Of a stretch of DNA of 23,958 nucleotides, positions 1 through 9,541 are shown one piece after another (the stretch's first letter is position 1; every line of letters begins with the position of its first letter). The position numbers and the translations under genes were made by a program. The stretch is from a virus, in IMG/VR virus record IMGVR_UViG_3300023109_000139, positions 1 through 23,958 of that record; one strand, written 5' to 3'. Below the pieces are notes generated by a model that worked only from the letters and a program-made list of their open reading frames with translations, was not told the DNA's origin and made no database searches.

Positions 1-3000
1 TTGTAACATTATTAGTTGGTATACTAATAATACCACTACCATTAGCTCGTAATTCTAAGTTTGAATTTGTATCAGTTGTTTCAATTGTGTTGCCGTCAAT
101 ACTAATATTGCCGTTTGTAAACTCTCCCCCAGAAAGAGTAAAGGTACCTGTTTGTACAGTATTACCAAAATGCACTAAGCCACCGCTTACGTTTACGCTT
201 TGTAAATCAGTAGTACCGTTAACTGTTAATGCTTGGCCAAATACAACATCACTAGTGGGAACAGTCACAACCCCTGTGCCATTAGCACGTAATTCTAAAT
301 CTGCATTTGATGCAGTTGCTTCAACAGTTGTTCCGCTAATTTGTACATCACCGATATTAGCATTATTTGCTGTTATGTTTGCTGTGACTGTTAAGTTATT
401 AGCACCAATGTTGCCCGTAACTGATAAGTTGTTGGTGATATTTACATCGTTATTAGGAACAAGTATTTCGCCAGTTCCGTTAGCACGTAATTCTAAATCT
501 GTATCACTTGTGGTAGTTGTAATAAAATTATCATCAATTAATATTTCTTCAAACTGTGCTGCTGCACCAACAGTTAGATTTTGTCCAACAGTTAAATCTT
601 CAGTAAGCGTATAATTTCCAGTTTGATTTAAATCTCCAACTAGTGTTAGTGTGCCTGTAATAGCTGTATTAGCAAGTGTAACTGTTCCATCTACAGTTAG
701 ATCATTATCTATTTGTACATTGTTACTAGGTACAAGTACTTGACCTGTGCCTGATGCACGTAGCTCTAAGTCTGCGTCTGAATCTGTTGTTGTAATATAA
801 TTGTCACGTATTTGTAAACTATCTACGTTGATTTGATTTACATACAAATTACTCCAAGTTTTTGTAGCAGTACCTAAACTATATGTGCTATCTAATCTTG
901 GAATAATATCACTGTCAATTCCTGCAACAAACTGAATAGTATCACTTGCTTCGTCACCAATTGTAATGTTGCCGCCAATAGTTACATTACCTGTGACATC
1001 TAAATCACCAGTAATATCAACGTTGTCTAATAAATTAATTTGTCCACTTACTGCTGCAAAGTCTGCGTCTTGCGTTAGAGTTTGAATAGTGTTGCCACTA
1101 ATACGCCAGTCACCTGTTTCAATTTTAGTTCCGTCTACAAATGTAGTATTGCTTCCTGTATTAAAAGAAACTCCATTAGTTGTGTTAATAATAAAGTCAC
1201 TAACACTAAATGCAGCACTACCTGTATCTTGATTTACATAAAATAAATCTCCAACTCTAAAGTCACCTTTGTGATCTACCGAGTTATAACGTATCTGTGC
1301 ATCATTTGTTTCAACTACTTCGTTTGCTTGAATAACTGTACTTGTTTCATTAGTAACTTCTTTTCCGTTACCAATATATGCTAGGTTGTGTCCAATAGCA
1401 TAAACTAATACGCCCGGACCATCTCCTACTAATCCAAAGTTGCCGTAAACACTAGCACTACCGATCATTCTAATTTCAGCACCAAAGTCTCGTACATCTA
1501 CATTTTCGATTGTAGTTGCAGAGCCGCCTCCACTAAATGCAATAGTTGCTGGGGTTGTGTCAAAGCCAATTAAGTCTGTATTCTTACCATCAACAATAAG
1601 TATATCGCCGTTTTCAACACTTTCAATTGTTAATGGGCCAACTACTGTTGAACTGTCTGTTGAAGTAAATGTAACTGTTTGACTTGCTGCTGGTGCTGTT
1701 CCTGATAATCCACTTAGTCTAATACGTGTTTTACCGTCGCCTCTTAATCCAGTTGTTCCGTCAAATGCGTTTAGGCCTTTATTTGCAAAATATGTAAATG
1801 AATTTAGCCATTCTATTCTAGCACCATTAGTTGCTGTAAGTGCATCTACACCTGGTGTAATAAATGTTGCTGCGTGGAATAGCATTGCTGCTTCGCGACT
1901 GTTAGTTGTTGCGGCACTGCCGTCTACTAGGGCGCCTTTACCAGCATCACCTTGTGCAAAGCCTCTCGGGTCACTTGCACTTGTTACGCTACCTTTTGTA
2001 ATTACTGTAATGTTTTTAATATACGGACTACGACTAGTTACAGTAAACCCTGTAGCAAAACGGAAAGCATATCCTGTGTCGTTGCTACTGTTATAATAAA
2101 AATCTGCAACTGTGACATCTTCTACAGTGCTTTCGCCATTTAGCAAAAATGCATCTAAATCTTGTGTTGCTACTGTAGGAACAATTTTTACACTTCTTAA
2201 ACTTTCGCCTTTGACTGTAACGCCTGCTGGAACTGTTAACGGAAATGTTTCTGTGTACACACCTGGAAGAATATGTATAGTTGGAGCAAGTTCGCCATTA
2301 CTAACATCTGTTGCTGCAACGCTTAATGCGTGTGCTACTGATGCAAACGGATCTTGCGGATGATTACCGTAATGTGAATCATCGCCGTTTTCAGCAACAT
2401 AATAAATATTTCCTTGACGTAATGTTAGATTAATACCATCAACACTAATGTTACCAGTATTAACGCCGTCAGTAGTAATAGACCTAACCCAAATATCGTC
2501 CCAACGTTTAGCATCTTTTTGTAGTTGTGTAACGTTATATGTTCCGTTAGGAATATCTGGAACAGATACACTTGCTGTTTGTGGATTTGTTCCAGACCAA
2601 TCAGAAGTAGTAGTTGCAGAATATCTAGTACCTGATACTGTGTTTAGTGTTATTAGATAATAATATCCTGTTGTTTCTGATGCTACATCGTCTATCCAAG
2701 CAACTCCGGCTGCTGGTATAGATAATGTTCCAGTACCGTTGTTTACAGTTATTGTAATATCGCCTGCTGTATAAGTGGAGCCTTCTGAATATACTGTTCC
2801 TGCTGTACCTAGTGTATACGTTCTGTCTATATCTGGAATAATATTACTTGCAACATCAGCATTAAATGTAATATTATCAGTGTCAGCATCGCCCAGCGTA
2901 ATATTGCCGTCTGCAGATATATTACCAGTTGCGTGAATATTTCCGCTAACATTCATATCTGCTAGTACTTCTACAGTACCTGTGCCATTTGGTCGAAGTT

Positions 3001-3364
3001 CTAAATTTGAATTTGATACGTTTGTACTAATGACATTACCTTCAACATCAATGTCGTCTACACGTAATTTATTGTTGTAAACTATGTTATCAAGGGTACC
3101 TAAATTAAGATATTGGCCATCACTCCAGATGGTATTACCTTGGATATTTACATCTCCAATATCTGCTCTATTAGTAACTGTTAAATTTGTTGTACGTGTT
3201 GTACCTGTGACGTCTAATTCGTATTGAGGTGTTGCGTTTTTGATACCGATGCGTTGATTGTTTACATCAAGATATAATAAATCCGTCTCAAAAGCTAAAT
3301 CGATTCCATTACGAATCAAGTTCGACTTTAAGAGCGGACCGCTAATACGACCGATGGCGCTCAT
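1..3364 (-). CDS. Giant tail-fiber-like protein, paralogue A (C-terminus beyond the window)
   Basis: I read this frame on the minus strand from ATG at 3364 to the left edge: at least 1121 codons with no stop seen in the stretches translated. A good ribosome site (TTGAGGAGAAAAG) precedes the start. The N-terminus (GRISGPLL, then a D-V-N-N-x-R-I-G-I motif) matches that of the gene at 3528-8639, so the two are paralogues. Next come a segment with G-D-A-D-T-D and N-I-I-P-D, a right-handed beta-helix-like region (IYYVAENGDD, then HILPGVYTET), and at least five copies of a fiber repeat of the form G-N-x-I-x-T-T-x-x-N-S-x-L-E-L-R-A-x-G-T-G. Compared with the paralogue it carries two extra blocks, at about 2507-2810 and 1490-1770. 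The repeat and helix folds are typical of phage adhesins; binding to a host surface is inferred. Its late promoter is at 3498-3505. Confidence 0.85.
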   Translation of the reverse strand, partial: MSAIGRISGPLLKSNLIRNGIDLAFETDLLYLDVNNQRIGIKNATPQYELDVTGTTRTTNLTVTNRADIGDVNIQGNTIWSDGQYLNLGTLDNIVYNNKLRVDDIDVEGNVISTNVSNSNLELRPNGTGTVEVLADMNVSGNIHATGNISADGNITLGDADTDNITFNADVASNIIPDIDRTYTLGTAGTVYSEGSTYTAGDITITVNNGTGTLSIPAAGVAWIDDVASETTGYYYLITLNTVSGTRYSATTTSDWSGTNPQTASVSVPDIPNGTYNVTQLQKDAKRWDDIWVRSITTDGVNTGNISVDGINLTLRQGNIYYVAENGDDSHYGNHPQDPFASVAHALSVAATDVSNGELAPTIHILPGVYTETFPLTVPAGVTVKGESLRSVKIVPTVATQDLDAFLLNGESTVEDVTVADFYYNSSNDTGYAFRFATGFTVTSRSPYIKNITVITKGSVTSASDPRGFAQGDAGKGALVDGSAATTNSREAAMLFHAATFITPGVDALTATNGARIEWLNSFTYFANKGLNAFDGTTGLRGDGKTRIRLSGLSGTAPAASQTVTFTSTDSSTVVGPLTIESVENGDILIVDGKNTDLIGFDTTPATIAFSGGGSATTIENVDVRDFGAEIRMIGSASVYGNFGLVGDGPGVLVYAIGHNLAYIGNGKEVTNETSTVIQANEVVETNDAQIRYNSVDHKGDFRVGDLFYVNQDTGSAAFSVSDFIINTTNGVSFNTGSNTTFVDGTKIETGDWRISGNTIQTLTQDADFAAVSGQINLLDNVDITGDLDVTGNVTIGGNITIGDEASDTIQFVAGIDSDIIPRLDSTYSLGTATKTWSNLYVNQINVDSLQIRDNYITTTDSDADLELRASGTGQVLVPSNNVQIDNDLTVDGTVTLANTAITGTLTLVGDLNQTGNYTLTEDLTVGQNLTVGAAAQFEEILIDDNFITTTTSDTDLELRANGTGEILVPNNDVNITNNLSVTGNIGANNLTVTANITANNANIGDVQISGTTVEATASNADLELRANGTGVVTVPTSDVVFGQALTVNGTTDLQSVNVSGGLVHFGNTVQTGTFTLSGGEFTNGNISIDGNTIETTDTNSNLELRANGSGIISIPTNNVT

Positions 3365-3453
3365 CTTTTCTCCTCAATACGGGGATCCTGTCCCTCTACC
3401 CAAATTTTCAGCTTTCGCTCTTTGCCGGATAACCACAGTTAGTCCTGCTCAGC

Positions 3454-3475
3454 TTGTAGATATGTTGGTCTACAA
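3454..3475 (-). other. Perfect 7-bp hairpin in the leader of fiber A
   Basis: In the 163-nt gap 3365-3527, the minus-strand RNA contains TTGTAGA, an 8-nt loop and TCTACAA. Two smaller hairpins follow: AGC-GAAA-GCT at about 3408-3417 and GGGA-CAGGA-TCCC near 3381-3393, just before the ribosome site. No gene was seen in this gap. The hairpins would sit in the predicted 128-nt leader of the fiber A mRNA. Confidence 0.5.
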
Positions 3476-3497
3476 TGGTCTTGCTTTGCATTAATAG

Positions 3498-3505
3498 TAT
3501 TTATC
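3498..3505 (-). promoter_or_regulatory. T4-type late promoter for fiber A
   Basis: The minus strand reads GATAAATACTATT. Apart from its first base this is the extended T4 late-promoter consensus TATAAATACTATT. By T4 geometry (element at -13 to -6) transcription would start near 3492, giving a leader of about 128 nt before the ATG at 3364. It lies just downstream of the stop of the previous fiber gene. Confidence 0.7.
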
Positions 3506-3527
3506 GATTATGTAGAAAAGGTGTTGC

Positions 3528-6500
3528 TTACCCAAAGATTATGGTGTATTCTAACAACAAATCATCAAATTCTTGGGCAGTAATTGCAGCTTGCGTACCT
3601 GTAGAAATTACGTAAGATGTTCCGTCCCATGTTTCAAGTTGATCTTCAGCTGTATTCCAGCGAGTGTCTCCAACTTGCGGAGCTGGGCTAGGTACAACTG
3701 TAGCTCCAGAAGGAATAACAACTCCGTATGATCCTGAAATCTTTGAATATCCAGAGCCGGTATTTTTAATAATTAAGTTGTTTCCGTCATTGTCAATAAT
3801 ATTGTTTTTAAATGACAGATCATCAAGAATTAATTTTCCTAATCCGTTTGCTCTTAAATCTAAGTCTGAATTTGAAACTGTTGTACTAATAATATTGTTA
3901 TCTAAAAGTATATCATCAGTTTGTATACCGTGTATTTCTAATCCATCAGTGTTAACTTCTCCCACCGTTGTTGAATTAACTACAAATTGTATTGTATTTG
4001 TTGCTGTATCAGCAGTAACGTTGGTTTTCGTGTTTTCTGAATACACGCCGCCTAGTGATATTGTGCTTGTTAATCCAGTGCCTTCAAATATGCTATCGTC
4101 AGTATTAAATCTTATGTCGCCAATATTTCCTGAGGTTGTTAATAATGCAGAACCCGAGTTATAAATAGTATCACTTGCTCCAAATACAGTTGTAGCATCT
4201 CCACCGTCTAGTATAGTGCTGCTGTTTAAGGCTCCTCCACCGTCTAAGAAAGTATCTTGTGCTTGTATTCTTTGTGCTGTTGTGCCTTTAGGAATTTGAA
4301 GAGACTCTGTAGAATCAATTATTAAATCTTCTGTAGGTGCTAGTGTTAATGATAAAGTGTCGCCTTCGGCAATATTTGTACCGATAATATCATTATTAAT
4401 TTCTATATTTTGTAATAATACACTTCCAGTACCTGCTGCTCTAAGTTCTAAATTAGAATTAGTATTTGTAGTAGTAATAACATTATCTTCAAACTGTACA
4501 TCTGTACTAAGTTCTATTATTTCTAAATCAACACTATTAGCAACATTTATACTATCAACATTAAAATTACGTACTGTTAGATTATTTTGTATATCTACAT
4601 TTTCTTGCAGCCTAACTTGTCCTGTTCCTACTGCACGTAAATCTAAGTTTGAATTAGAAACAATAGTTTCAACAACATTTCCGCTAATATTAATGTCGCC
4701 AACCTGTAATGGTCTTGACATTGTTAACATTCCAGCAGTTAGATTGCCTGTTAGATTATAATTGCCAGTTTGTGTAGTATTTCCAACCTGTGTTAGTGTG
4801 CCGTTAATTGTAGTGTCTTGTAGATTAGTATCACCGTTTACGGTTAAGTTTTGCTCTATAATAGTATTTTCTTGAACAACAACATCACCAGTTGCACGTA
4901 GTTCTAAGTCAGCATTTGATACCTTGGTGCTAATAAAGTTATCGTCTATTTCAATAATACTAGGCGGTATTACAATTTCGTTAAGGACTAAATCATTGTT
5001 TACAGTTATGTCGACTGTTGATATACTTGCTGTAAATAAATTATTATTGACTTGTACATTGTTATTTGGTACAAGTACTTCACCTGTGCCACTAGCACGT
5101 AATTCTAAATCACTACTACTTTGTGTAGTTGTAATAAAATTATCTTCAATACGTACATCTTCAAACTGTGCTTGTGAACTAATATCTAGTGTTCCTGTAA
5201 CATCAAAATTATCAGTAACAGTTAAACTACCGTCTTGTGTATTTCCTAGTAATGCAACATCACCATTAATAGTCAATGCGCCTTGATATGTTAGTGTGCC
5301 GCCAACAGTTAGATTATTATCAATTGTTACAGTATCGCTAGGATCAATTATAACTTCGCCTGTACCACTAGTGCGTAATTCTAAGTCTGAATTAGTTTCA
5401 GTAGTTGTAATAAAATTATCTTCAAATAATATGTTGCCATTACTAATTTCACCAGCAATATTTAAATTTCCAGTTTGATTAGTGTTACCAGTATGTGTTA
5501 CTGCACCTGTAATAGTTGTGTCTTGTAAACTAGTTGTTCCGCTTACTGTTAGGTTATTTGCAATTACAACATCATTAGCGTCAACATTTATATCACCTGT
5601 AGCACCTAGTGTTAAATTGCCGGCAATAGTAGTAATAAAGTTATCTTCAATATAAACATTATCAACAGTTAGTTCGCCGCCAATATTGTAGTCACCTGTT
5701 TGTGTTCTATCACCAACGTGTGTTAGTGTACCATTTATATTTGTTACATCTAAATTAGTTATACCATCAACATCTAAATCATTTGCAATTTCAACATTGT
5801 TGCTGTCAACGTCTATATTACCAGTTGCTTCTAATATTAAGTTACCTGAGGTAGTAGTAATAAAGTTATCTTCAATATAAACATTGTCAACTGTAAATTC
5901 GCCGTTTAGTGTAAAATCATTGCCTGTGTTAGTTCCTCTATCACCCGTGTGGTTTAGAGACCCTGTTATAGATGTAGTACTGCCTAATAAATCAGTAAGT
6001 CCTGCTACTGTAAAGTCTTGTCCAAACACAACATCAGTTCCGGTAACTCTAACTTCGTTGTCGGCATTTAGTATTAAATTAGAATCTGTTGATGTTGCAC
6101 TAATATTATTATCATTTATTTCAATACTACCTATGTTAGCGTTGTCTGTGGTAGCATTAAGCGTTATATTAGCGTTTGTAGCAGTCGTGTCGCCGGCTGT
6201 TAGGTTGTTTGTTACATTGACACTATCTTGTAAGTTAACCGTGCCTGTGCCTGCTGCACGTAGCTCTAAAGGGGTGTTTGTAGTGGTTGTTGTAATAAAA
6301 TTATCATCAACTAGTATTTCTTCAAATTGCGCACTTGCGCCTACATTGATGTTTTGACCTATGTCGGCATCTTCACTAATAGTAAAGTTGCCAGTTTGAT
6401 TGACATCACCTACAATTGGTAGTACACTATCAGTAATACTTAAATTGTCAAGTATATTAGTTGTACCGTTAATAGTTACGTTATTAGTAAATCTAGCACT

Positions 6501-8639
6501 ATCAGTAATACGAATATTTCCTGTGCCTGCTGCACGTAGCTCTAAATCTGCGTCTGTTTGTGTAGTTTCAATTACATTGTCATATATGTTAATGTCGGGA
6601 GTTTCTATTTTATCTAAGTGTGTTTGTAACCATTTTTTAGCAAACGAACCTAATGAAAATATTTGATGTTGATGCGGATTAAAATCTTGATCTAATGCTG
6701 TATTAAATGTAAGACTATCAGTTGTCTGATCGCCGCCTATGTTTAATGCGCCGCCGAAACTAAAGTCACCGCTGATACCTAAGTTTCCTGTTATGTCAGT
6801 ATTATCTTGTAAATTAATTTTACCAGTTGCACTTGCTAGATTTAAATCTCCGCTGTCAGATTGTATAAGGTTATTAGCAAGAATTAAATTACCAGTATCA
6901 ACAAACGCTCCGTCAATAACAGTAGTGTCTGCTCCTGTGTTAACACGTAATGCATTAAATTGATTTACAGTTAATGTATCAATATTAATTGTAGTATTTC
7001 CAGTTTCAAAATCTACAAAGAAATTGTCTCCAATTCTAAATCCGCCTGTGTGATCTGTAGTTACAAAATTAATTTTACCACTGTTAAGTTCGGTTACTTC
7101 TTGACTTTGTATTGCTCTACTATCGTCGTTGTCAACAAATTTACCAGCACCAATGTAACCAAAATTATGTTGAATAAGATACATTAGTGTATCTGAACCG
7201 TCTGCTACTGCACCTGAATTACCATAAACACTTGCTGAGCCAATTGAACGAACTTCTGCACCGTAATTAGTAGTTCCGTATGCAGTTCTACCAGTAGATC
7301 CGTTGACTGCATATAATCCTTTATTTGCAAAATATGTAAATGAGTTTAGCCATTCAACTCTTACACCATTGGTCATTGTAATTGCATCTACACCTGGTGT
7401 AATAAATGTTGCTGCGTGAAATAACATGCTTGCTTCAATACTTGCACTGTCTAATTCTGCTCCGTCAATCCAAGCACCTTTACCTGCATCGCCTTGGTCA
7501 AATCCTCTTGGATCACTTGCACTAGTTACACTGCCGCTTGTAATTATAGTTACATTTTGTATGTAAGGACTTCTGTTTGTAATTACTGCGTTTGGACTAA
7601 ATCTAAATGCATAACCGGTATTATTGCCACTGTTGTATTGATAATCTTTAATTGTTAAGTCACTAATTGTTGTGTTATCATCAACATGAAATACATCTTT
7701 GCTTTCACTACCTGCCGCAGGTTTCACTACAACATTTCTAATATCTACACCTTGTACTGAAACATCACTAGGTATAACCAAAGGTAAATTTTCTTCGTAT
7801 ACTCCTGGAGCAATCCTTATTGTTACCGGTCCTGCTGTACTCGAATCAACTCTTGCTATCGCTTCTTCAATAGTTAGTAACGATCCATTTGGATGATCGC
7901 CTACATTTGTATCTATGCCGTCTTTAGAAACATATATTATATTTCCTGCTCTATTAGTTAAGTCAATTCCGTTTACGCTAATAGTAGAAGTATTAAGTTC
8001 TTGTCCGTTTACAAGTCTTGTGTCAAGTGCGTCCCAAGATTTATATGATATTCCAAGTGAGTATGTATCTGTTTGATCAGGAATAATATTTGAATTTACA
8101 TCACTGTTAAAGTCTACACTATCGGTATCTGCATCGCCAAAGGTTATGTTGCCGTCAAGTGTTATATTCCCGCCAGCGTTTAAGTTACCAAAAACTTCTA
8201 AATTAGATTTTACTTCTAATTCACCAGTACCATTAAATTTTAAATCAATATCAGTGTTTGTGTCTTTAGTTGAAATATAGTTGTCAGTAATATAAAATTG
8301 TTCAGTTTCAAGATTGGTAACTTGTATATGTTCTCCAGCATCTAAATAGATATCACCGCTGTCTGTATTAATATTGTTTGTGGTTAATTCAAGATTACCA
8401 AGAAAAGCTGTTGTACTAAGTGCATCATCAGCTTTCACAGTTCCTAACACTTCAACTCGATTTGCAGGAGATTCAACACCAGCAATACCGATTCTATTGT
8501 TAGCTACATCAATTTTTAAAAGTGTTGGATCGCTATTTGTATTTTTAAAACTTAAATTGGCCTGAGTTCCGTTGGCAATGCCTTGTCTTAACAAGTTTGC
8601 TTCTAATAACGGACCGGATATTCTACCTACTTGTGCCAC
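3528..8639 (-). CDS. Giant tail-fiber-like protein, paralogue B (1703 aa)
   Basis: Virion adhesin or fiber-type protein. Residues 1-60 form a conserved attachment-like head (GRISGPLLEANLLRQG, then ANNRIGI) shared with paralogue A. Residues about 233-500 look like a right-handed beta helix of the pectate-lyase/DUF1565 kind (IYVSKDGIDT, IRIAPGVYEENLPL, then evenly spaced short beta motifs). From about 560 to 1500 it is built from repeats of the form D-N-F-I-T-T-T-x-x-N-S-D-L-E-L-R-A-x-G-T-G; I count about 12 recognisable copies across the whole protein, some degenerate. Between them are N-N-L-T-V-x-G-T-T and H-x-G-N-x-x-Q-T-G-N beta units. The C-terminus carries two copies of a G-D-x-R-(F/W)-N-T motif and ends in ITAQEFDDLLLEYTIIFG. 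The start is supported by AAGGAGAATATT upstream. Function as a receptor-binding or side fiber is inferred from fold type and late expression. Confidence 0.9.
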   Translation of the reverse strand: MAQVGRISGPLLEANLLRQGIANGTQANLSFKNTNSDPTLLKIDVANNRIGIAGVESPANRVEVLGTVKADDALSTTAFLGNLELTTNNINTDSGDIYLDAGEHIQVTNLETEQFYITDNYISTKDTNTDIDLKFNGTGELEVKSNLEVFGNLNAGGNITLDGNITFGDADTDSVDFNSDVNSNIIPDQTDTYSLGISYKSWDALDTRLVNGQELNTSTISVNGIDLTNRAGNIIYVSKDGIDTNVGDHPNGSLLTIEEAIARVDSSTAGPVTIRIAPGVYEENLPLVIPSDVSVQGVDIRNVVVKPAAGSESKDVFHVDDNTTISDLTIKDYQYNSGNNTGYAFRFSPNAVITNRSPYIQNVTIITSGSVTSASDPRGFDQGDAGKGAWIDGAELDSASIEASMLFHAATFITPGVDAITMTNGVRVEWLNSFTYFANKGLYAVNGSTGRTAYGTTNYGAEVRSIGSASVYGNSGAVADGSDTLMYLIQHNFGYIGAGKFVDNDDSRAIQSQEVTELNSGKINFVTTDHTGGFRIGDNFFVDFETGNTTINIDTLTVNQFNALRVNTGADTTVIDGAFVDTGNLILANNLIQSDSGDLNLASATGKINLQDNTDITGNLGISGDFSFGGALNIGGDQTTDSLTFNTALDQDFNPHQHQIFSLGSFAKKWLQTHLDKIETPDINIYDNVIETTQTDADLELRAAGTGNIRITDSARFTNNVTINGTTNILDNLSITDSVLPIVGDVNQTGNFTISEDADIGQNINVGASAQFEEILVDDNFITTTTTNTPLELRAAGTGTVNLQDSVNVTNNLTAGDTTATNANITLNATTDNANIGSIEINDNNISATSTDSNLILNADNEVRVTGTDVVFGQDFTVAGLTDLLGSTTSITGSLNHTGDRGTNTGNDFTLNGEFTVDNVYIEDNFITTTSGNLILEATGNIDVDSNNVEIANDLDVDGITNLDVTNINGTLTHVGDRTQTGDYNIGGELTVDNVYIEDNFITTIAGNLTLGATGDINVDANDVVIANNLTVSGTTSLQDTTITGAVTHTGNTNQTGNLNIAGEISNGNILFEDNFITTTETNSDLELRTSGTGEVIIDPSDTVTIDNNLTVGGTLTYQGALTINGDVALLGNTQDGSLTVTDNFDVTGTLDISSQAQFEDVRIEDNFITTTQSSSDLELRASGTGEVLVPNNNVQVNNNLFTASISTVDITVNNDLVLNEIVIPPSIIEIDDNFISTKVSNADLELRATGDVVVQENTIIEQNLTVNGDTNLQDTTINGTLTQVGNTTQTGNYNLTGNLTAGMLTMSRPLQVGDINISGNVVETIVSNSNLDLRAVGTGQVRLQENVDIQNNLTVRNFNVDSINVANSVDLEIIELSTDVQFEDNVITTTNTNSNLELRAAGTGSVLLQNIEINNDIIGTNIAEGDTLSLTLAPTEDLIIDSTESLQIPKGTTAQRIQAQDTFLDGGGALNSSTILDGGDATTVFGASDTIYNSGSALLTTSGNIGDIRFNTDDSIFEGTGLTSTISLGGVYSENTKTNVTADTATNTIQFVVNSTTVGEVNTDGLEIHGIQTDDILLDNNIISTTVSNSDLDLRANGLGKLILDDLSFKNNIIDNDGNNLIIKNTGSGYSKISGSYGVVIPSGATVVPSPAPQVGDTRWNTAEDQLETWDGTSYVISTGTQAAITAQEFDDLLLEYTIIFG

Positions 8640-8660
8640 TCAATATTCTCCTTGACACAG

Positions 8661-8668
8661 TATTTATT
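8661..8668 (-). promoter_or_regulatory. Probable late promoter for fiber B
   Basis: The minus strand reads AATAAATACTG, one base from TATAAATA and with the extended ACT. It sits 22 nt upstream of the fiber B start, between that gene and the stop of the gene at 8673-9188. The predicted start near 8655 still leaves room for the ribosome site AAGGAG. Confidence 0.6.
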
Positions 8669-8672
8669 AGAA

Positions 8673-9188
8673 TTACTTATCGAAGTTATGTATAGCTGTT
8701 ACTGGTTTACCAGCATCAATTGGAGATGCAAATTCAATATACCAACCTGCTGCTTTGCCTGCTGGATTTTGAACTAAATCATAGTTTGTATTAGGGATTT
8801 GAAAAACATTTTCAGCAAATACTAAAATGTTTTGTGCTGCGGCTGGAATAGGATAAAAAGGATCACCGCTATCAAGTGGGCCAAAGATAGTTTCACTAGC
8901 ATCACCATTACCTAAACTTTGTACAGTAATAGGAGCATATGCTGACGGTGCTGCATTTCGAACGCCATTCCAAGCACCAGCTTCGTATATTTCAAAACGA
9001 TTATCGTCAGTGTTGTAGCGCATGTGGCCATTCTTTGGAAATTGAGGACGATCTTCTGTGCGTCCCTTAGGGACAAGTACAACATTCTCGCTATCAAGAA
9101 TCACTTCTTTATCTACAGTAGTTACATGAATGCCTCTACCTAAGCCAGTTCCTCTAGCGTTTGTTGTTTGTCTCTTGATATACTTCAT
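8673..9188 (-). CDS. Putative virion or fiber-associated protein (171 aa)
   Basis: I do not recognise a named family. Residues 39-75 contain V-P-K-G, then NGHMRYNT and F-E-I-Y-E-A-G-A-W, a short beta module common in phage fiber and tail proteins. The same module occurs twice in the C-terminal part of the fiber at 3528-8639 (GDIRFNT, GDTRWNT followed by W-D-G-T-S). The rest has no signal peptide, membrane segment or catalytic motif that I can see. The ATG shares one base with the TAA of the preceding gene (TAATG), so translation is probably coupled. Position just before the fibers suggests a fiber-base or connector role; this is inference. Confidence 0.8.
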   Translation of the reverse strand: MKYIKRQTTNARGTGLGRGIHVTTVDKEVILDSENVVLVPKGRTEDRPQFPKNGHMRYNTDDNRFEIYEAGAWNGVRNAAPSAYAPITVQSLGNGDASETIFGPLDSGDPFYPIPAAAQNILVFAENVFQIPNTNYDLVQNPAGKAAGWYIEFASPIDAGKPVTAIHNFDK

Positions 9189-9532
9189 TAGACTTCCATA
9201 TAACTTACGGTTGCTGTAATATTTGTAGGAGATGTAGATGATGCTCTTAAAATATCACCTGCTTCTAAAATAATTTTTTCTTCATTAAATGTAAACGTTT
9301 CGCCTGCTGGAATTGGTATGTTATTTAATACCATGTTATCTACTCCTGCTGCTGCTCCGCCGTTACAGAAATGTAAGTCTAAAAACGAATCTCCGCCATC
9401 TGTATATATTTCTTGTTGTGGATTGACAGCAACATTACAAAACAACATTGCAGTTACAGCCCAGCTTTTACCTGCTGGAACTTCTAGTATTGTTGTGTCT
9501 CCGCCGCCAACTTGTGTTGATTGTATTGCCAT
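9188..9532 (-). CDS. Small beta-rich putative virion protein (114 aa)
   Basis: A compact protein whose pattern suggests an all-beta sandwich: alternating hydrophobic strands, T-T-I-L-E-V-P-A-G-K-S-W-A-V near the N-terminus and I-P-I-P-A-G-E-T-F-T-F in the middle. There is no signal peptide or transmembrane segment. The ribosome site is AGGAAG, and the gene follows the TAG of the upstream gene by 9 nt. It overlaps the next gene by one base. Family unknown to me; a structural role is inferred from fold type and from its place inside a run of virion genes. Confidence 0.78.
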   Translation of the reverse strand: MAIQSTQVGGGDTTILEVPAGKSWAVTAMLFCNVAVNPQQEIYTDGGDSFLDLHFCNGGAAAGVDNMVLNNIPIPAGETFTFNEEKIILEAGDILRASSTSPTNITATVSYMEV

Positions 9533-9541
9533 TTTTTCTTC

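Noticed and set aside
87-614. Plus-strand open frames across the two fiber genes
   Set aside because: They repeat with the fiber repeats and are reverse-strand shadows. The minus frame shows the consistent beta-repeat protein.
3528-8639. CRISPR-like repetition
   Set aside because: Repeats are degenerate, in-frame and protein-coding with variable spacing; no direct repeats separated by unique spacers.
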